Assembly (NCBI GenBank): GCA_951802115.1
Contig: CATOPL010000011.1
Location: 1 to 64,000, forward strand
Source: an uncultured Lachnospiraceae bacterium
GTDB taxonomy: Bacteria > Bacillota > Clostridia > Lachnospirales > Lachnospiraceae
Direction: 5' to 3'
DNA: 64,000 nucleotides
A model generated the notes under the pieces. It was not told the origin of the DNA. It did no database searches and saw nothing but the letters and a program-made list of their open reading frames with translations. The translations under genes were made by a program, and so were the position numbers. This document shows, piece by piece, positions 33,975 to 42,788 of this stretch; positions within the stretch are counted from its first letter, which is position 1; the number at the start of each line of letters is the position of its first letter.

Positions 33975-34316
33975 TCACTCTTCCAGGGCCGTATCTTCTA
34001 TTCCCTCCGGGCGGTCTTCTGCCGCACCCGTATCCGGGTTCTCCCGCTCCGGCACATAACCGAGAAAATAAATATAAATATCCACAATCGCCTGATACAG
34101 CTCCGTCGGTATCTCCGAACCAAGCTGAAGCTGAGTCAGAAGCGTTGCCAGAGAGTCGTCTTCATAAACAGGAACTCCCGCTTCCATGGCGGTTTCCGTA
34201 ATTCGTTCCGCCAGATATCCCATACCGGAGGCAACGATGACCGGCGCGCCGTTCTTATCCGGATTATACTTCAGCGCTACGGCCTTCTGCCTCATCAAAT
34301 CATCAAATTCTGACAT
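33975..34316 (-). CDS. FlhB C-terminal-like protein (YlqH-like)
   Basis: A 113-residue protein matching the cytoplasmic domain of the flagellar export switch FlhB (FhlB/EscU type): RQKAVALKYNPDKNGAPVIVASGMGYLAERI at residues 9-39 has the parts KAVALKYNP and APVIVASG, and ETAMEAGVPVYEDDSLATLL follows. The membrane part and the autocleaving NPTH motif are absent. Bacillus YlqH is the best known stand-alone version. The start overlaps the FliK-like gene by 14 bp, the same order as ylqG-ylqH. It probably modulates flagellar type III export. Confidence 0.85.
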   Translation of the reverse strand: MSEFDDLMRQKAVALKYNPDKNGAPVIVASGMGYLAERITETAMEAGVPVYEDDSLATLLTQLQLGSEIPTELYQAIVDIYIYFLGYVPERENPDTGAAEDRPEGIEDTALEE

Positions 34317-35748
34317 TGATCGTTGTCTCCTTTTCCCGTATTTCCGGAAATACTTCCGTCACCTTTCTGTCCCGCACACGACCATACACCGAAAACTGCC
34401 CCAGCCGAATTCCGTTCTTTTTCAAAATCTCCGATACATCCGCCTGAATCTTCTTATCCTGCTTTGTCAGGTGAGGCGGCACAAAAAGCTGCATCTTTGA
34501 TTCGCGGTCCTGAAGAGTCATAAGCAGTTCAAATTTGCCGAGACTCTGGATATCAAACTTCAAAAACAATTTGATTTTCCTTCCCTCTTCCTCACTTCCT
34601 CTTCTGGCATCCGGATCAACCCACATCTCCGACACGACGTTGTTATCCTCATATTGAAATGGAATCATAAAATGCAGAAGCGGCATATATACGCTTTCAT
34701 TCATGAGCATGCCGTTCATGATTGTATAGAACTGCTGTACATTCTCCAGACCGGCCTGACCGTTGGCGCCCCGCAGAAGCAGATTCGCCAGATTGTCTGC
34801 AAACTCCGCCATCACCGGCCTCTGAGCCGACGATGCATCCGCACCCGCCTGCAAAAGACGGGCCAGGCTCGACTGTTCGTCTCCCTGAAACAGTTTGGCA
34901 AAATCCCGGTCGTCCATCAGACGGTCAAACATCTGAAGTAGACGCCCCTCATCCCCGTTCTGATAGCGCACCGCATTGAAAATCAGCAGCATCGTCGCAT
35001 CGCGAACCGCTCCAAAGTCATGTGTCCGTGATATATATTCAGAAAGGAACGGAATCATTCTGCCATTTAAAATGCCGGTATTTCCCGCCGTATCTCCGTT
35101 TGCCGCTCCCCAGTTCATTAATTCCGCCAGTCCCCGGAACTCTTCCCGGAAAGACCGCAGCATCAACTGTTCAATATCTTCTGTCAGAGAATGCATCTGC
35201 TGCAGCAGATGTGAGCCGGAGGCATAGTTATTATATCCTTTTAAAAATGCCAGCGCTGCATCTTTAAAGCTGTCTGAAGCATTCGGAGTCAAAGCAGAAC
35301 GGAGCTTGTTAAAAAAGTCTCCGCTGAATCTTGCCTGCAGCTCCTGCTGTCCCTGGAGAAACTGAAGAAGATCCTCCGGAGAATCCATTCGAAGAGACAT
35401 AAGGAACTGGTCCACAAGTGCAGTAATCTCTGTATTTCCTGAAGCCTGAAAGATAGACGCATCAGTAAACAGCAGACGCTCCAGAGCCCCTGCCAGGTCC
35501 TGGTTTTCACCAAGGCCTTTGATAAATGCACTGTAATTGCTCTCATAATTGATAGCTCCAAGCACATCATTCTGCCCCGTATCCCCGGCCTGCTGCCCGT
35601 CTCTGCCGTCTGCGCGAACCACACGGGTCGGATCTACCGGATTGCGGACCACAGCGTTGTCGCCTGCATTCCTGGGGTCCATGGGACTTGGTGTGTTCCG
35701 GTTGTCTGTATTCAGGTTTGGAGTCGTCACCTGTAATATATTAGCCAT
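34303..35748 (-). CDS. FliK-like / YlqG-like flagellar protein
   Basis: A 481-residue protein without signal peptide. The first 70 residues are Asn/Pro/Asp rich and disordered-looking, the centre is helical, and the C-terminal 100 residues (KLFLKFDIQSLGKFELLM, then MQLFVPPHLTKQDKKIQADV) look like the FliK C-terminal hook-length domain. In Bacillus, YlqG occupies the same position directly before YlqH. The gene is preceded by GGAGG and, further up, by a sigma-28-like promoter at 35800-35827. Whether it is a true hook-length ruler or a paralogue is not decided. Confidence 0.65.
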   Translation of the reverse strand: MANILQVTTPNLNTDNRNTPSPMDPRNAGDNAVVRNPVDPTRVVRADGRDGQQAGDTGQNDVLGAINYESNYSAFIKGLGENQDLAGALERLLFTDASIFQASGNTEITALVDQFLMSLRMDSPEDLLQFLQGQQELQARFSGDFFNKLRSALTPNASDSFKDAALAFLKGYNNYASGSHLLQQMHSLTEDIEQLMLRSFREEFRGLAELMNWGAANGDTAGNTGILNGRMIPFLSEYISRTHDFGAVRDATMLLIFNAVRYQNGDEGRLLQMFDRLMDDRDFAKLFQGDEQSSLARLLQAGADASSAQRPVMAEFADNLANLLLRGANGQAGLENVQQFYTIMNGMLMNESVYMPLLHFMIPFQYEDNNVVSEMWVDPDARRGSEEEGRKIKLFLKFDIQSLGKFELLMTLQDRESKMQLFVPPHLTKQDKKIQADVSEILKKNGIRLGQFSVYGRVRDRKVTEVFPEIREKETTINVRI

Positions 35749-35793
35749 ACTTCCTCCAGCTTTTGTTTTATATATTCTTATTTCTATCTCAAT

Positions 35794-36042
35794 TTATATA
35801 TATCGGCAAATTTTATATTTTTCATAAGCCTGCTCCGACGCAGAACGCCCGACGCTACTTTCCATATCCATGTTGCCTGAACGACCGACGCAGGCAGATC
35901 TTCTCTTTGTCCGTAGACAAGGCCGCTGATCTGCAATGCAGCCGGTGAAATGCTCCTTCATCCGGAAGGCAAACAGTGCCTGACAGACCAGACACACCGC
36001 AAAACAACACATACCGGCAGCGGATAATAAAGATTCAGGCAC
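35794..36042 (-). CDS. possible small single-helix membrane protein
   Basis: An 82-residue open frame from a GTG at 36042. Residues 5-28 (LLSAAGMCCFAVCLVCQALFAF) would make one membrane helix, followed by a charged tail. A good sigma-A promoter sits at 36076-36104, about 35 bp upstream, but no clear ribosome binding site precedes the GTG, and its 3' end runs over the sigma-28-like promoter of the next gene. It may be a leader transcript rather than a gene. I do not recognise any homologue. Confidence 0.3.
   Translation of the reverse strand: MPESLLSAAGMCCFAVCLVCQALFAFRMKEHFTGCIADQRPCLRTKRRSACVGRSGNMDMESSVGRSASEQAYEKYKICRYI
35800..35827 (-). promoter_or_regulatory. sigma-28-like promoter of the FliK/YlqG-like gene
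   Basis: TTAT (35824-35827), 16 bp, then GCCGATAT (35800-35807) on the minus strand. The -10 box is a perfect match to the motility sigma consensus. The gene start is 52 bp downstream. Confidence 0.6.
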
Positions 36043-36075
36043 AATCCAGAATGTGTTTTTTACATATTCTTATTT

Positions 36076-36104
36076 ATTATACTCCACCAGCCGCAGTACG
36101 GCAA
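36076..36104 (-). promoter_or_regulatory. sigma-A promoter upstream of the small open frame and FliK-like gene
   Basis: TTGCCG (36099-36104), exactly 17 bp, then TATAAT (36076-36081) on the minus strand. It would give housekeeping transcription of the YlqG-like group in addition to the sigma-28-like promoter downstream. Confidence 0.6.
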
Positions 36105-36176
36105 GAAAAAATTTGCAGGAATAGCCGTTGCAACGGAGTTAAATACTAAATAAAACCTGAATTATTCCGGTTAAAC

Positions 36177-36203
36177 TTATCCTGTCGAAAAAAATGCCGA
36201 TAA
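36177..36203 (+). promoter_or_regulatory. sigma-28-like promoter of the flgM operon
   Basis: TTAT (36177-36180), 15 bp, then GCCGATAA (36196-36203), a perfect -10 match to the motility sigma factor, about 75 bp before flgM. It is divergent from the site at 35800-35827. The rest of the gap from 35828 to 36278 holds only the sigma-A site and the doubtful small frame. Confidence 0.6.
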
Positions 36204-36278
36204 ATATTGTAAAGATATATTTTGAGCCTGAACAGACAGCCTGTCTGCCTGTACGCTTGTTAGAAAGGAGGCTTTTCC

Positions 36279-36578
36279 ATGAATGTCAAATTTCAGACTT
36301 TAAATCCCTCTTACCGCACACCGGTATCTGCTCCCCGCAGACACGCCGCACAGTCAGAAAAAACAAAGGGAAATTATGATACGGTAACGATCAACGGACC
36401 ACGAAGCAGCCAGGAGGAAGACGGCAGCTTTGCCCGCATTCTGTCTCAGAGAGCCGCTTCCCAGATCGGCCGCGGCGCCAGCCCGGAACGGGTGCGAGAG
36501 CTCGGACAGCAGGTTGCAGATGGCACTTACCATCCGGATGCACAGAGAATCGCGGGCCGACTGCTGGGACTGAACTGA
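36279..36578 (+). CDS. flgM: anti-sigma-28 factor FlgM
   Basis: A 99-residue negative regulator of the flagellar sigma factor, held inactive until the hook is complete and FlgM is exported. The C-terminal half has the FlgM pattern RVRELGQQVADGTYHPDAQRIAGRLLG (the parts VRELGQQVADGTY and IAGRLL), which wraps around sigma. The N-terminal half is disordered, as usual. AGGAGG precedes the ATG. It heads the flgM-flgN-flgK-flgL operon and is itself preceded by a sigma-28-like promoter, giving the usual feedback. Confidence 0.88.
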   Translation: MNVKFQTLNPSYRTPVSAPRRHAAQSEKTKGNYDTVTINGPRSSQEEDGSFARILSQRAASQIGRGASPERVRELGQQVADGTYHPDAQRIAGRLLGLN

Positions 36579-36609
36579 ACAATTACCGAAAGGAGCCCGA
36601 CTACAGAAT

Positions 36610-37086
36610 ATGAACCAGACAACACATGATCCATTCGAAGAATATACTGCCGTGATCCAAAGTCTGACCACTGTGGCAAAAGACATTGCCCGTGTAGAGC
36701 AGATCAAGACAGCAGCTGCAACCGAGAAAAAGCATGAGCTGCTTGACGACTGCATCCAGGAAGAACAGGCACACCTTTTGAAGCTCCGGGGGCTTGAACA
36801 GCGGCGCATGAAGCTTCAGGATGCATTAGGATGGAACTCTTTTACTTTGCATCAGATACTTGATGCCGCCCTGCCCGAGCAACAGGAAGCTTTGACCCCT
36901 CTGTTTGGAAAACTGGAACGACAGCTGGAACAGCTGCAGCAGGCCCGTGAAGCTTCTGAACAGATTATCAAAGTGCGGCTTCATGAACTGGAGATTTTCA
37001 CCCGTCAGGGCGCATCCTATGACAATGCCGGAAATATCAGTCACACCGGAGCATCTCAGGCCAGAATCCGCAGCAAATATGTCTGA
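36610..37086 (+). CDS. flgN: flagellar chaperone FlgN
   Basis: A 158-residue, largely helical protein with long coiled-coil stretches (IARVEQIKTAAATEKK, LEQRRMKLQDALG, LERQLEQLQQAREASEQ), ending in a flexible tail. Size, helical content and position between flgM and flgK identify it as the FlgN export chaperone for the hook-associated proteins FlgK and FlgL. The start lies 31 bp after flgM. Confidence 0.82.
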   Translation: MNQTTHDPFEEYTAVIQSLTTVAKDIARVEQIKTAAATEKKHELLDDCIQEEQAHLLKLRGLEQRRMKLQDALGWNSFTLHQILDAALPEQQEALTPLFGKLERQLEQLQQAREASEQIIKVRLHELEIFTRQGASYDNAGNISHTGASQARIRSKYV

Positions 37087-37146
37087 TTTTCATCAGAATT
37101 TTGGCATAATTATAATAGTAAACATAATATTTGGAGGAAAAAACAT

Positions 37147-38913
37147 ATGGTACGAGCAACTTTCGCCGGTTTTTCGACGGCACTCTCCGCTATACAGGCC
37201 AACCAGAAGCGGCTGGACGTCGTCGGTCAGAATCTGGCTAATATGAATACAGTGGGATATACCAGACAGACGCTTGAGACATCCAGTATCAATTATCGAA
37301 CGCCTGTCTCTAATTATATGAACGGAGCCGAGGTCATTGTCGGTTTCGGTGTAAGTATGGACAGAGTTTCGCAGATCCGTGATCCTTATCTTGATGTTCA
37401 GTACCGGAGCCAGATGCAGAAAGCCGGATATACAGAAGGACTTCAGGCCTCTCTCGACAGGCTTGCACAGGTATTTGACGAATCAGATGTCGAAGGAATC
37501 CATCAGGCTTTTGTCAACATCCGCTCTACTCTGCTCGCAATGCATGACGCGCCCAAAGTTAATCTGCCGATTTACGAGACGGAACTGCGCACCAGAATGC
37601 AGGCGCTGACGAATCTGCTGAACGACTCTTCCAGACAGATCGACGAAGCGGAACGGCTGGAATTTATCAAGCTCAAAGGAGAAGGTTCCAGTGAACAGGG
37701 CGCCGTGGAGAACGTCAATAATATTCTGATGCAGATCGGCAATCTGAACCGTCAGATCAAGCAGAATCAGATCCTCGGCCAGCAGAGTCTGGAGCTGATG
37801 GATGAACGAAACGTCCTTTTGGATGAACTTGCAAGTTATATTCCGATCGAAGTTACTTATTATAAAGATGAGATGCATGACGGCATTAATGCGGATCCTG
37901 ATGCCGCCAAAGCAGAACTCTATCACCTTGACAGCAACGGCAATCCTCTGTTTAAAAAAGAGTGGCCGGACGACCTGCGGGTAGAGATGGTTTATCTGGA
38001 CCAGGACGGCAACCAACAGCGTCTGACGCTTGTAGAAGGAACTGAAGGAACTGGCAGCCAGAACTATGGAAGACTCGAGATGACCGGAGACAGTACGGAT
38101 CCGACCAATTTTGAGTTTACTTTTATTGGCAGCGAAAAAAATCTTGCAGATCCAAAGGCGCAGGAAACTCTGACACTGACAAAAGACGATATGCTGAATA
38201 CAGCTGACAAAAAAATCAATCAGCTGACAAGTGGTTCTATTCAGGCCAGCCTTAATATGCTCTGGAAAGACGGAACGACAGCAGGAATTTCCGATGTCAA
38301 CGGATATGAGTATTACAGAAATCAGATTGATCTTCTTGCCAAATCTTTTGCCGATGTCATGAATACAATAAATATTTATGGTGCGAACCAGGCTGTTAAT
38401 CCGGTGGATCCCGACAAACAGTTTCTGCTTTTCAATAAAGACGATAAAGGCAAGGACAATATTACTGCCGCCAATATAGGAATCAACACCGAATGGGTCA
38501 ATGGAAATGTACAGATAAGCACGGCAGGAGAAAGCAGCACGGATACGGTCCTGAACATGCTTGAAGCCATGAAGGCGACCTGGCCATACAGTTCCGGTAC
38601 CTCAAACCTCCCGAATATCCTGGGCGCAAACAATCCTGATCTGAAAAACAATTCATTTGCCGATTATATCAACCATGTTTCAACAGTACTGGCAAATGAT
38701 TCCTATAACAATGCAGCAGCTTTAAAAACAAATGTGACTGTATTGAACGCTATTCAGGATTCCCGTGATTCCGTATCCGGAGTCAGCATGAACGAAGAAG
38801 CGTCCAACATGATGATGTTCCAGTCCGCTTACAATGCAGCATCCCGTCTTATGACTGCCCTTGACGAGGTATTAAACACACTGATCAGCAACACCGGTAT
38901 CTGCGGACGTTAA
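37147..38913 (+). CDS. flgK: flagellar hook-associated protein 1, FlgK
   Basis: A 588-residue hook-filament junction protein. The N-terminal D0 region TFAGFSTALSAIQANQKRLD and the rod-protein motif VGQNLANMNTVGYTRQ are present, and the C-terminus ends in SGVSMNEEASNMMMFQSAYNAASRLMTALDEVLNTLI (visible parts VSMNEEASNM and AYNAASRLMT), typical of FlgK. A GGAGG ribosome binding site lies at 37133-37137. Flagellar type III export is expected, with FlgN as chaperone. Confidence 0.95.
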   Translation: MVRATFAGFSTALSAIQANQKRLDVVGQNLANMNTVGYTRQTLETSSINYRTPVSNYMNGAEVIVGFGVSMDRVSQIRDPYLDVQYRSQMQKAGYTEGLQASLDRLAQVFDESDVEGIHQAFVNIRSTLLAMHDAPKVNLPIYETELRTRMQALTNLLNDSSRQIDEAERLEFIKLKGEGSSEQGAVENVNNILMQIGNLNRQIKQNQILGQQSLELMDERNVLLDELASYIPIEVTYYKDEMHDGINADPDAAKAELYHLDSNGNPLFKKEWPDDLRVEMVYLDQDGNQQRLTLVEGTEGTGSQNYGRLEMTGDSTDPTNFEFTFIGSEKNLADPKAQETLTLTKDDMLNTADKKINQLTSGSIQASLNMLWKDGTTAGISDVNGYEYYRNQIDLLAKSFADVMNTINIYGANQAVNPVDPDKQFLLFNKDDKGKDNITAANIGINTEWVNGNVQISTAGESSTDTVLNMLEAMKATWPYSSGTSNLPNILGANNPDLKNNSFADYINHVSTVLANDSYNNAAALKTNVTVLNAIQDSRDSVSGVSMNEEASNMMMFQSAYNAASRLMTALDEVLNTLISNTGICGR

Positions 38914-38938
38914 TCGATAAATTAATGGAGGTATAAAA

Positions 38939-40036
38939 GTGCGAGTAACAAATACGGCAATTACCAGAAATTACACCAATAAAATGAACAGCGTTCAGCA
39001 AAGACTGAATAAAAGTATCAACAAGATCGGCGGCAAAGCATACGAGACCGCTGCTGAAAGTCCTCTTTCCTATTACACCGGGAAAGAGATCGACAATCAG
39101 TTCCAGGAGGCGCTGTCCAAGTCCAGACTCCTTACCGATGTCAAATCCAGACTCTATCAGCAGGAAAAGGGCGCCTATGATATTCAGACCACTCTCTCTG
39201 CTGCCAAAAATGATATTGTGCTGAAGTCCACCACTGCCACTACATCGGACACTGCCCTGGCAACGCTTCGGGAAGATCTGCTCCAGAAGGAGCACAATAT
39301 AGTCAATGATCTGCTGACACAGTATCAGGGTTTTTATATTTATGGCGGCAACGACATTTCCACTCCGCCTTTCAATCTCAGTTCAGACGGTAAAACACTT
39401 ACCTACAGCCATGTCTTTCCCGGAGAGACCAATGTGACAGAGTTTACAATGGAACTGAAAAATGGTAAGTTTGAATTAACATCCGGTAACGGTCAGGACC
39501 TGATTCGCGCAATGTCCGAACAGGGATATATGGACCTGGGTTACGGGGATATCCGCGACAGAAGCAGTCTTCTGGATACTTATACCGGCGGTATGAATAT
39601 ACTGACTGGAATCACCTCTGAAGCCGTCAAAACCGGTGCTGTTTCAGAGGCAGATATTATGGAAGCATTGACAAATGGTCCTCTCGGACTGACTGCCAAA
39701 GCAATCACTTCTCTGGATACCTATCTGAACTCCGGCAGCTCCGACCGTACGACACTGAACAAAGAGCTGGGCGATATTGTCGATCAGATGACCGTAAGCG
39801 AGCATACGACAAGCACTGTCTATTCCGACCTTGGCAACAAATACAATCTTCTTGAAAAAATGGAGACCAAGTTAAAGGGTATTCAGGATTCTCTGACGGA
39901 ACAATACACAAATACGGTAGGTGTGGATCCATATACTGCCATTTATGAAATGTACAACAATCAATATTCATACAGCGCTGCACTTCAGGTTGGTTCCAAT
40001 ATTTTGGGATCTTCCCTGTTCGATTTTATGAGATAG
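38939..40036 (+). CDS. flgL: flagellar hook-associated protein 3, FlgL
   Basis: A 365-residue protein starting at GTG, eight bases after GGAGG. The N-terminal helix RVTNTAITRNYTNKM and C-terminal SAALQVGSNILGSSLFDFM resemble the flagellin-like D0 ends of FlgL. YIYGGNDISTPPF in the middle corresponds to the conserved FLFGG-type motif. It joins FlgK to the filament and follows flgK by 25 bp. Confidence 0.92.
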   Translation: MRVTNTAITRNYTNKMNSVQQRLNKSINKIGGKAYETAAESPLSYYTGKEIDNQFQEALSKSRLLTDVKSRLYQQEKGAYDIQTTLSAAKNDIVLKSTTATTSDTALATLREDLLQKEHNIVNDLLTQYQGFYIYGGNDISTPPFNLSSDGKTLTYSHVFPGETNVTEFTMELKNGKFELTSGNGQDLIRAMSEQGYMDLGYGDIRDRSSLLDTYTGGMNILTGITSEAVKTGAVSEADIMEALTNGPLGLTAKAITSLDTYLNSGSSDRTTLNKELGDIVDQMTVSEHTTSTVYSDLGNKYNLLEKMETKLKGIQDSLTEQYTNTVGVDPYTAIYEMYNNQYSYSAALQVGSNILGSSLFDFMR

Positions 40037-40070
40037 AAATTTTTTCTGTTTCCAGAAAGGAGGTTTTTTT

Positions 40071-40697
40071 ATGCAGCAGCTTATAAAAATCACTTCCGTA
40101 CCCATGCGCACGGTACGATATACACAGAATGCACGTCTGGTCAGTTCTGATTCTGTGGATCTGGAAAGGAGAAAGGCACTTGCACGTCAGATGTCATTTC
40201 ACCGCAGTGCAGGCAAAGGCAGTATGCCCATGAAAGACATTACAAAGATCAACCGGACATTTTCCAAGCGTACTGCAGCTGCACCTCAGGGACAGAATAT
40301 ATCCCATCATCAGGCCGCATTCCATCAGACACAGTCCAAAGTCCCTCCGTCTTCTGCGCAGACCGCTCCTTCAACAGCGAATACGGCAGCGTCGGCAATG
40401 ACGGCGGCACCGGATTTTACAACAACGAATACAGCCTATACAGAAGTGGCAGCAGCAATCACAGCAACGACAGTGTCAACAGGAAGCGGAACATCTGTGA
40501 ATTTCGGTTCTTCCTATGCCGTGGAAAGAGGATCTTTGGAGATGAAAGTAGCAAAAGGAGATCTCACTTTCCTTCCGCCAATGGTGATGACCATTGTTAC
40601 TCAATACCCGGAACTGCATTTTGAGTATCTGGGAGATTTTAATTATGTTCCCCCACGTGATCCGCAGGTTGGTGGGAATCTGAATCTAGCCACATAG
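40071..40697 (+). CDS. YviE-position protein (possible DUF6470), Ala/Thr-rich
   Basis: A 208-residue protein between flgL and fliW, the place held by yviE in Bacillus. The start has AGGAGG just upstream. The middle (about residues 95-155) is a low-complexity Ala/Thr/Ser stretch. The last 50 residues, LEMKVAKGDLTFLPPMVM and EYLGDFNYVPPRDP, look like the YviE end with its VPP segment. Function in flagellar assembly is unknown. Homology to DUF6470 is suggested by position and the end motif rather than full-length similarity. Confidence 0.6.
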   Translation: MQQLIKITSVPMRTVRYTQNARLVSSDSVDLERRKALARQMSFHRSAGKGSMPMKDITKINRTFSKRTAAAPQGQNISHHQAAFHQTQSKVPPSSAQTAPSTANTAASAMTAAPDFTTTNTAYTEVAAAITATTVSTGSGTSVNFGSSYAVERGSLEMKVAKGDLTFLPPMVMTIVTQYPELHFEYLGDFNYVPPRDPQVGGNLNLAT

Positions 40698-40712
40698 GAG
40701 CGTTTATAAAAT

Positions 40713-41189
40713 ATGACTATCGAGACAGATTATGGTACAGTACATTACAACGAAGAAGATCTGATCATTTTTTCAGACGGATTGTTTGGTTTTCCGGATC
40801 TGAAAAGATATCTTCTTTTAAGACTTGATGAAGAAGCAGAAGACGACCTGATGCTCGTGTTATTGTCCGTAGACGAAGCAAAAATAGGATTTGTAGTTGT
40901 TAATCCGCTTTTTCTCTGTCCTGACTATTCTCCTACACTGACTCCTGAAGAGCTTGCCTGCCTGGGAGTAAAGGAAAGCGGAGAACTTGCTTTTTATGCG
41001 ATCTGTGCTATGCACAGCAATTATTTGGATAATACGGTAAACCTAAAATGTCCTTTGGTAATTAATCCGGAAACCCATTGTGGAATCCAGGTGATTTTAG
41101 AAAATTCATCTTATGAATATCGTCATGAAATGCGTTCTTTCCTTGCAGAGAATGATTCTGTAATTACCGAGGACGGAGGAAATAACTGA
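40713..41189 (+). CDS. fliW: flagellar assembly factor FliW
   Basis: A 158-residue FliW protein. TDYGTVHYNEEDLIIFSDGLFGFPDLKRY at residues 4-32 is represented by the typical GLFGFPDLKRYLLL, and VVNPLFLCPDY and CPLVINPETHCGIQVIL follow. FliW binds either flagellin or CsrA; when flagellin is exported, FliW is free to inhibit CsrA and allow flagellin translation. It is 2 bp from csrA, the classic pair. Confidence 0.95.
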   Translation: MTIETDYGTVHYNEEDLIIFSDGLFGFPDLKRYLLLRLDEEAEDDLMLVLLSVDEAKIGFVVVNPLFLCPDYSPTLTPEELACLGVKESGELAFYAICAMHSNYLDNTVNLKCPLVINPETHCGIQVILENSSYEYRHEMRSFLAENDSVITEDGGNN

Positions 41190-41191
41190 TC

Positions 41192-41464
41192 ATGCTGATA
41201 CTTCGACGAAAAAAAAATGAGAGTCTTTTGATTGGCAATAATATCCGGATCACAGTAGTTGAATGTGCAGGAGATGGGGTACGTCTTGCGATCGACGCTC
41301 CAAAACAGATCTCTATTCTCAGAGAAGAACTGTCAGAAGCCGAACAAAGCAATAGAACTGCTCTTGCTCCCGGCGCCGATTCTGTACTTAAGCTTCAATC
41401 TATTCTAAAACACAAACATGATGCTGAAAAAGCTTCAGAAAATCAGATACCCAAAGTTGAATAA
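41192..41464 (+). CDS. csrA: carbon storage regulator CsrA
   Basis: A 90-residue RNA-binding translational repressor. MLILRRKKNESLLIGNNIRI and VRLAIDAPKQISILREEL are the CsrA core; the C-terminal tail of about 30 residues is longer than in enteric CsrA and is usual in FliW-containing bacteria, where FliW contacts it. The expected target is the flagellin leader RNA, which is not in the window. The gene ends at a strong hairpin. Confidence 0.95.
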   Translation: MLILRRKKNESLLIGNNIRITVVECAGDGVRLAIDAPKQISILREELSEAEQSNRTALAPGADSVLKLQSILKHKHDAEKASENQIPKVE

Positions 41465-41500
41465 ATATTGGCTTTAATCAGCAAATTGGGAGTTGTTTAT

Positions 41501-41559
41501 AAAATATACTCCTGTCTGTTCACCCAGTATTACTGAATAAACAGACAGGAGTATATTTT
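41501..41559. terminator. strong bidirectional terminator
   Basis: A perfect 20-bp inverted repeat, AAAATATACTCCTGTCTGTT at 41501-41520 with its exact complement at 41540-41559. It has A/T runs on both sides and so can stop csrA on the plus strand and the 41599-42771 gene on the minus strand. Confidence 0.85.
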
Positions 41560-41598
41560 GTGACAGCTCCATTCTTATCGTCAATAAAATAACTGCTC

Positions 41599-42771
41599 TT
41601 ATCTTCTCAAAGCTCTTCCCAACAGTCTTATTCCTCTGAGCAGCCAAAAAACCGGAAGCAACACCGGCACTTTTTCCAACAGCGGATAAATAGAAGCCAT
41701 ATAATGATAATCCGGAAAAACCCATCCGAATTTTCTCTTCACACTCTCCCAACGCTCTTTTGCCTTTTCTTTTCTCTGACGCTTTTCTTCTTCTTTTTTT
41801 TCTTTTTCCAGCTCCTTATGTACCATTTTCCAAAGTTTCAGAGCCTGATCATCCGTCTCGTGGTTAATAATACCTCTGGTAAGCAAACGTTCTTCCAGAA
41901 TATCATATGCAGACATATCCTCCGGCAATCCCTCATACCAGGTATCCTTTCTGTCTCCAAACCACATATAGGAAATCCTGAGAATCTTATCCGCCAGTAC
42001 ATCCACCTCGAAATCCTTCAGCCTTCTGTGAACTGCATCCATGCGAATCCTGTCCCTCAAAGTTCTGTGAAAGATCTGTATTTCAATCACTTCCCTCATC
42101 GTCAGCTCATCCGTCACATAGCGATATGCCGCTGATGCCATACGATAGATAAACTCATCTTCCACAGACAGCGCCCGGATTCGCTTATAAGATTCTCTCC
42201 CGCAGGCATTCTCTATCAGACGATGCATACCCTTAACATATTTTGCCGTTCGGAAAGGCAACACATGGTACAAATCAACAGAAACTCCGGATACCTTTGT
42301 AAAACGCTCTCCCGGACCCTGGTGCATCTCATCGGTTTCATAGCCCAGATCGATCAGATATCCCCTTGCCAGTGAGTAACTCCCCTCATCCAGATAAATC
42401 CGGAGAGGGCTTGTATCCGCCGCCTCCGGAATCCGATAAAACTCACGAACCACCTCTGAAGTAAGTATTGTACATGAGATATTGCGCATATCCAGCCACA
42501 TCAATACTTCTTTTATCGATTCTTTATAGTTTTCGCCAAACATCAGAGACTCCTGATATTTGTCAAAAAAACGCTGCTGCCATTTTTCCGGCACAGACTC
42601 TCTGTAACCGAGAATTCCCAGATAAACAATATTGGCAACTTTATGATAATCCGCTATGCGATACATTCTTTCCCAGTCAAGACGGTTATAGTTCACTCGC
42701 AGATCATCCTGACGAATAATCGAAGATACAATTCCCACCAGGGAACGCCCATCAAACAGCAACTGATTCAT
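41599..42771 (-). CDS. nucleotidyltransferase-family-like protein (NTP_transf_5 type)
   Basis: A 390-residue protein resembling the putative nucleotidyltransferase family PF14907 (for example WERMYRIADYHKVANIVYLGIL and VSVDLYHVLPFRTAKY, each of which fits this family). The usual acidic metal-binding pair is hard to find, with YLDEGSYSLARGYLIDLGYE in the place of the catalytic region, so activity is doubtful. A long charged coiled coil (KELEKEKKEEEKRQRKEKAKE) lies near residue 320, and the C-terminus is hydrophobic. It follows the fliT-like gene by 17 bp. Related proteins occur in polysaccharide and flagellar glycosylation loci. Confidence 0.65.
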   Translation of the reverse strand: MNQLLFDGRSLVGIVSSIIRQDDLRVNYNRLDWERMYRIADYHKVANIVYLGILGYRESVPEKWQQRFFDKYQESLMFGENYKESIKEVLMWLDMRNISCTILTSEVVREFYRIPEAADTSPLRIYLDEGSYSLARGYLIDLGYETDEMHQGPGERFTKVSGVSVDLYHVLPFRTAKYVKGMHRLIENACGRESYKRIRALSVEDEFIYRMASAAYRYVTDELTMREVIEIQIFHRTLRDRIRMDAVHRRLKDFEVDVLADKILRISYMWFGDRKDTWYEGLPEDMSAYDILEERLLTRGIINHETDDQALKLWKMVHKELEKEKKEEEKRQRKEKAKERWESVKRKFGWVFPDYHYMASIYPLLEKVPVLLPVFWLLRGIRLLGRALRR

Positions 42772-42788
42772 AGCTTTCCTGCATCCGT

